The notes under the pieces: generated by a model | Told to the model about the DNA's origin: nothing | The model's database searches: none | The model's input: only the letters and a program-made list of their open reading frames with translations | Assembly: GCA_003567495.1 (NCBI GenBank) | Contig: PWZK01000081.1 | Location: forward strand, 1-6,294 | DNA: 6,294 nucleotides | Reading direction: 5' to 3' | From: Candidatus Brocadiaceae bacterium | Lineage (GTDB): Bacteria; Planctomycetota; Brocadiia; SM23-32 | Position numbers and translations under genes: made by a program | In this document: one piece after another, positions 5,941-6,294 of the stretch | Numbering within the stretch: position 1 is the stretch's first letter | Layout: every line of letters starts with the position of its first letter

Positions 5941-6041
5941 GCTTGTAGTGGGTGCATTCAAGTTCTCAATTTTCAGATACATTCACGCGAAAACGCCTGA
6001 GTTGCAAAGGACGGAGCCCTTAAAAGGGCTCACTACAAAGC
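5941..6041. repeat. ~101-bp module bounded by inverted repeats
   Basis: The left edge GCTTGTAGTG (5941-5950) and right edge CACTACAAAGC (6031-6041) are inverted copies with one extra base. Just inside the right edge is a perfect 7-bp hairpin, GAGCCCT TAAA AGGGCTC (6014-6031). No frame is open across it. It may be a miniature element or a structured intergenic repeat; no clear flanking duplication is seen. Confidence 0.4.
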
Positions 6042-6157
6042 TGACATGCGCAATAGAAAATCAGCTGTAATGCCTAACCCGGACAAGCCGGAAAAGCAGT
6101 TGCTGGTTGCTGGTGAACGGCCAACGAATCAGACGAATAGCAGCAGACACGAAAATA

Positions 6158-6292
6158 AAAACGCAACTTCTTCCAGCGCCAACGGCGCGGCATGCTAAAG
6201 CCTGTGACGGCGCGAAAGTCCGGTAGGACAGAAGCAGAGTCACAGGACACGCCGCACGCCACAATCGAGCACTGAAAGTGCGGTATAATATC
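6158..6292 (-). repeat. Structured terminal repeat, right copy (inverted relative to 1-135)
   Basis: Reading inward from the end, this is the same repeat as 1-135 with eight differences. The long stem and the GCGCC/GGCGC and GCACT/AGTGC hairpins are kept, while loop bases vary. Two further bases (AA, 6293-6294) extend past the left copy's first base, so the true repeat end is not inside the window. The frame reading through it (6061-6294, minus) is not considered a gene. Confidence 0.85.
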
Positions 6293-6294
6293 AA

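Larger units (their letters stand above)
5790..6157. other. Non-coding repeat and hairpin mosaic upstream of tamB
   Basis: No gene is supported here. The stretch holds an AT-rich hairpin (AAAACG TAC CGTTTT, 5839-5853), a GC-rich hairpin (5883-5900), low-complexity GTCGTTRGTCGTTG-type sequence (5908-5926), a module bounded by inverted repeats (5941-6041) and a tandem pair of TTGCTGG (6100-6113). The composition changes abruptly from piece to piece, as in accreted dispersed repeats. Confidence 0.6.

Noticed and set aside
6061..6294. 77-codon minus-strand open frame over the right terminal repeat
   Set aside because: This is the same repeat read in the same frame. It is open at the window edge by chance and has no protein-family features.

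Overview
The window carries a two-gene outer-membrane assembly module on the minus strand: a TamB-like translocation protein (2990-5614) followed by a TamA-like Omp85 barrel protein (631-2928). It is embedded in repeat-rich non-coding DNA. A TamB/Omp85 pair means a diderm bacterium. The many short, structured, dispersed-looking intergenic repeats and the lack of any other gene suit a repeat-loaded environmental genome. I lean weakly to the PVC side (Kiritimatiellota/Lentisphaerota-like), on general resemblance only. The two ends of the window are inverted copies of one ~135-bp repeat, so this may be a complete metagenomic contig whose assembly stopped at a multicopy repeat.

Layout. 1-135: structured terminal repeat. 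136-630: repeat mosaic downstream of tamA (GC hairpin, a 31-bp motif shared with the inserted element, an inverted pair of ATCGGG-type hexamer arrays, a weak terminator candidate). 631-2928: tamA. 2740-2974: inserted element. 2990-5614: tamB. 5615-5760: tamB leader with a weak promoter candidate. 5790-6157: a second repeat mosaic with strong hairpins. 6158-6292: inverted copy of the terminal repeat.

The main result is that tamA's start appears to have been broken by a small insertion. The 13-bp word CTGTCCCGCTCAT occurs exactly at 2975-2987 and 2727-2739 (minus strand). Removing the 248 bp that separate the copies joins an ATG that overlaps the tamB stop (ATGA, 2990-2993) in frame to the rest of tamA. 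The restored N-terminus reads MKLSRSWIFFIVMFTCLSVC and then QPALA|G, an ordinary Sec signal peptide. As sequenced, that ATG runs into a stop after 12 codons. The long tamA ORF instead starts inside the insert at 2928, which adds 63 non-homologous residues ahead of the signal peptide. The insert is about 235 bp, has no protein gene of its own, has imperfect inverted ends, and contains a ~97-nt imperfect stem-loop that pairs better as a plus-strand RNA. It looks like a MITE-like or structured-RNA mobile element caught at its insertion site.

In the inferred intact form the genes are translationally coupled, tamB then tamA, the reverse of the tamA-tamB order in Enterobacteria. TamB (inner-membrane anchor, periplasm-spanning beta-rich body, DUF490 C-terminus) would dock on the POTRA domains of the Omp85 barrel and act in outer-membrane protein insertion and/or lipid transport.
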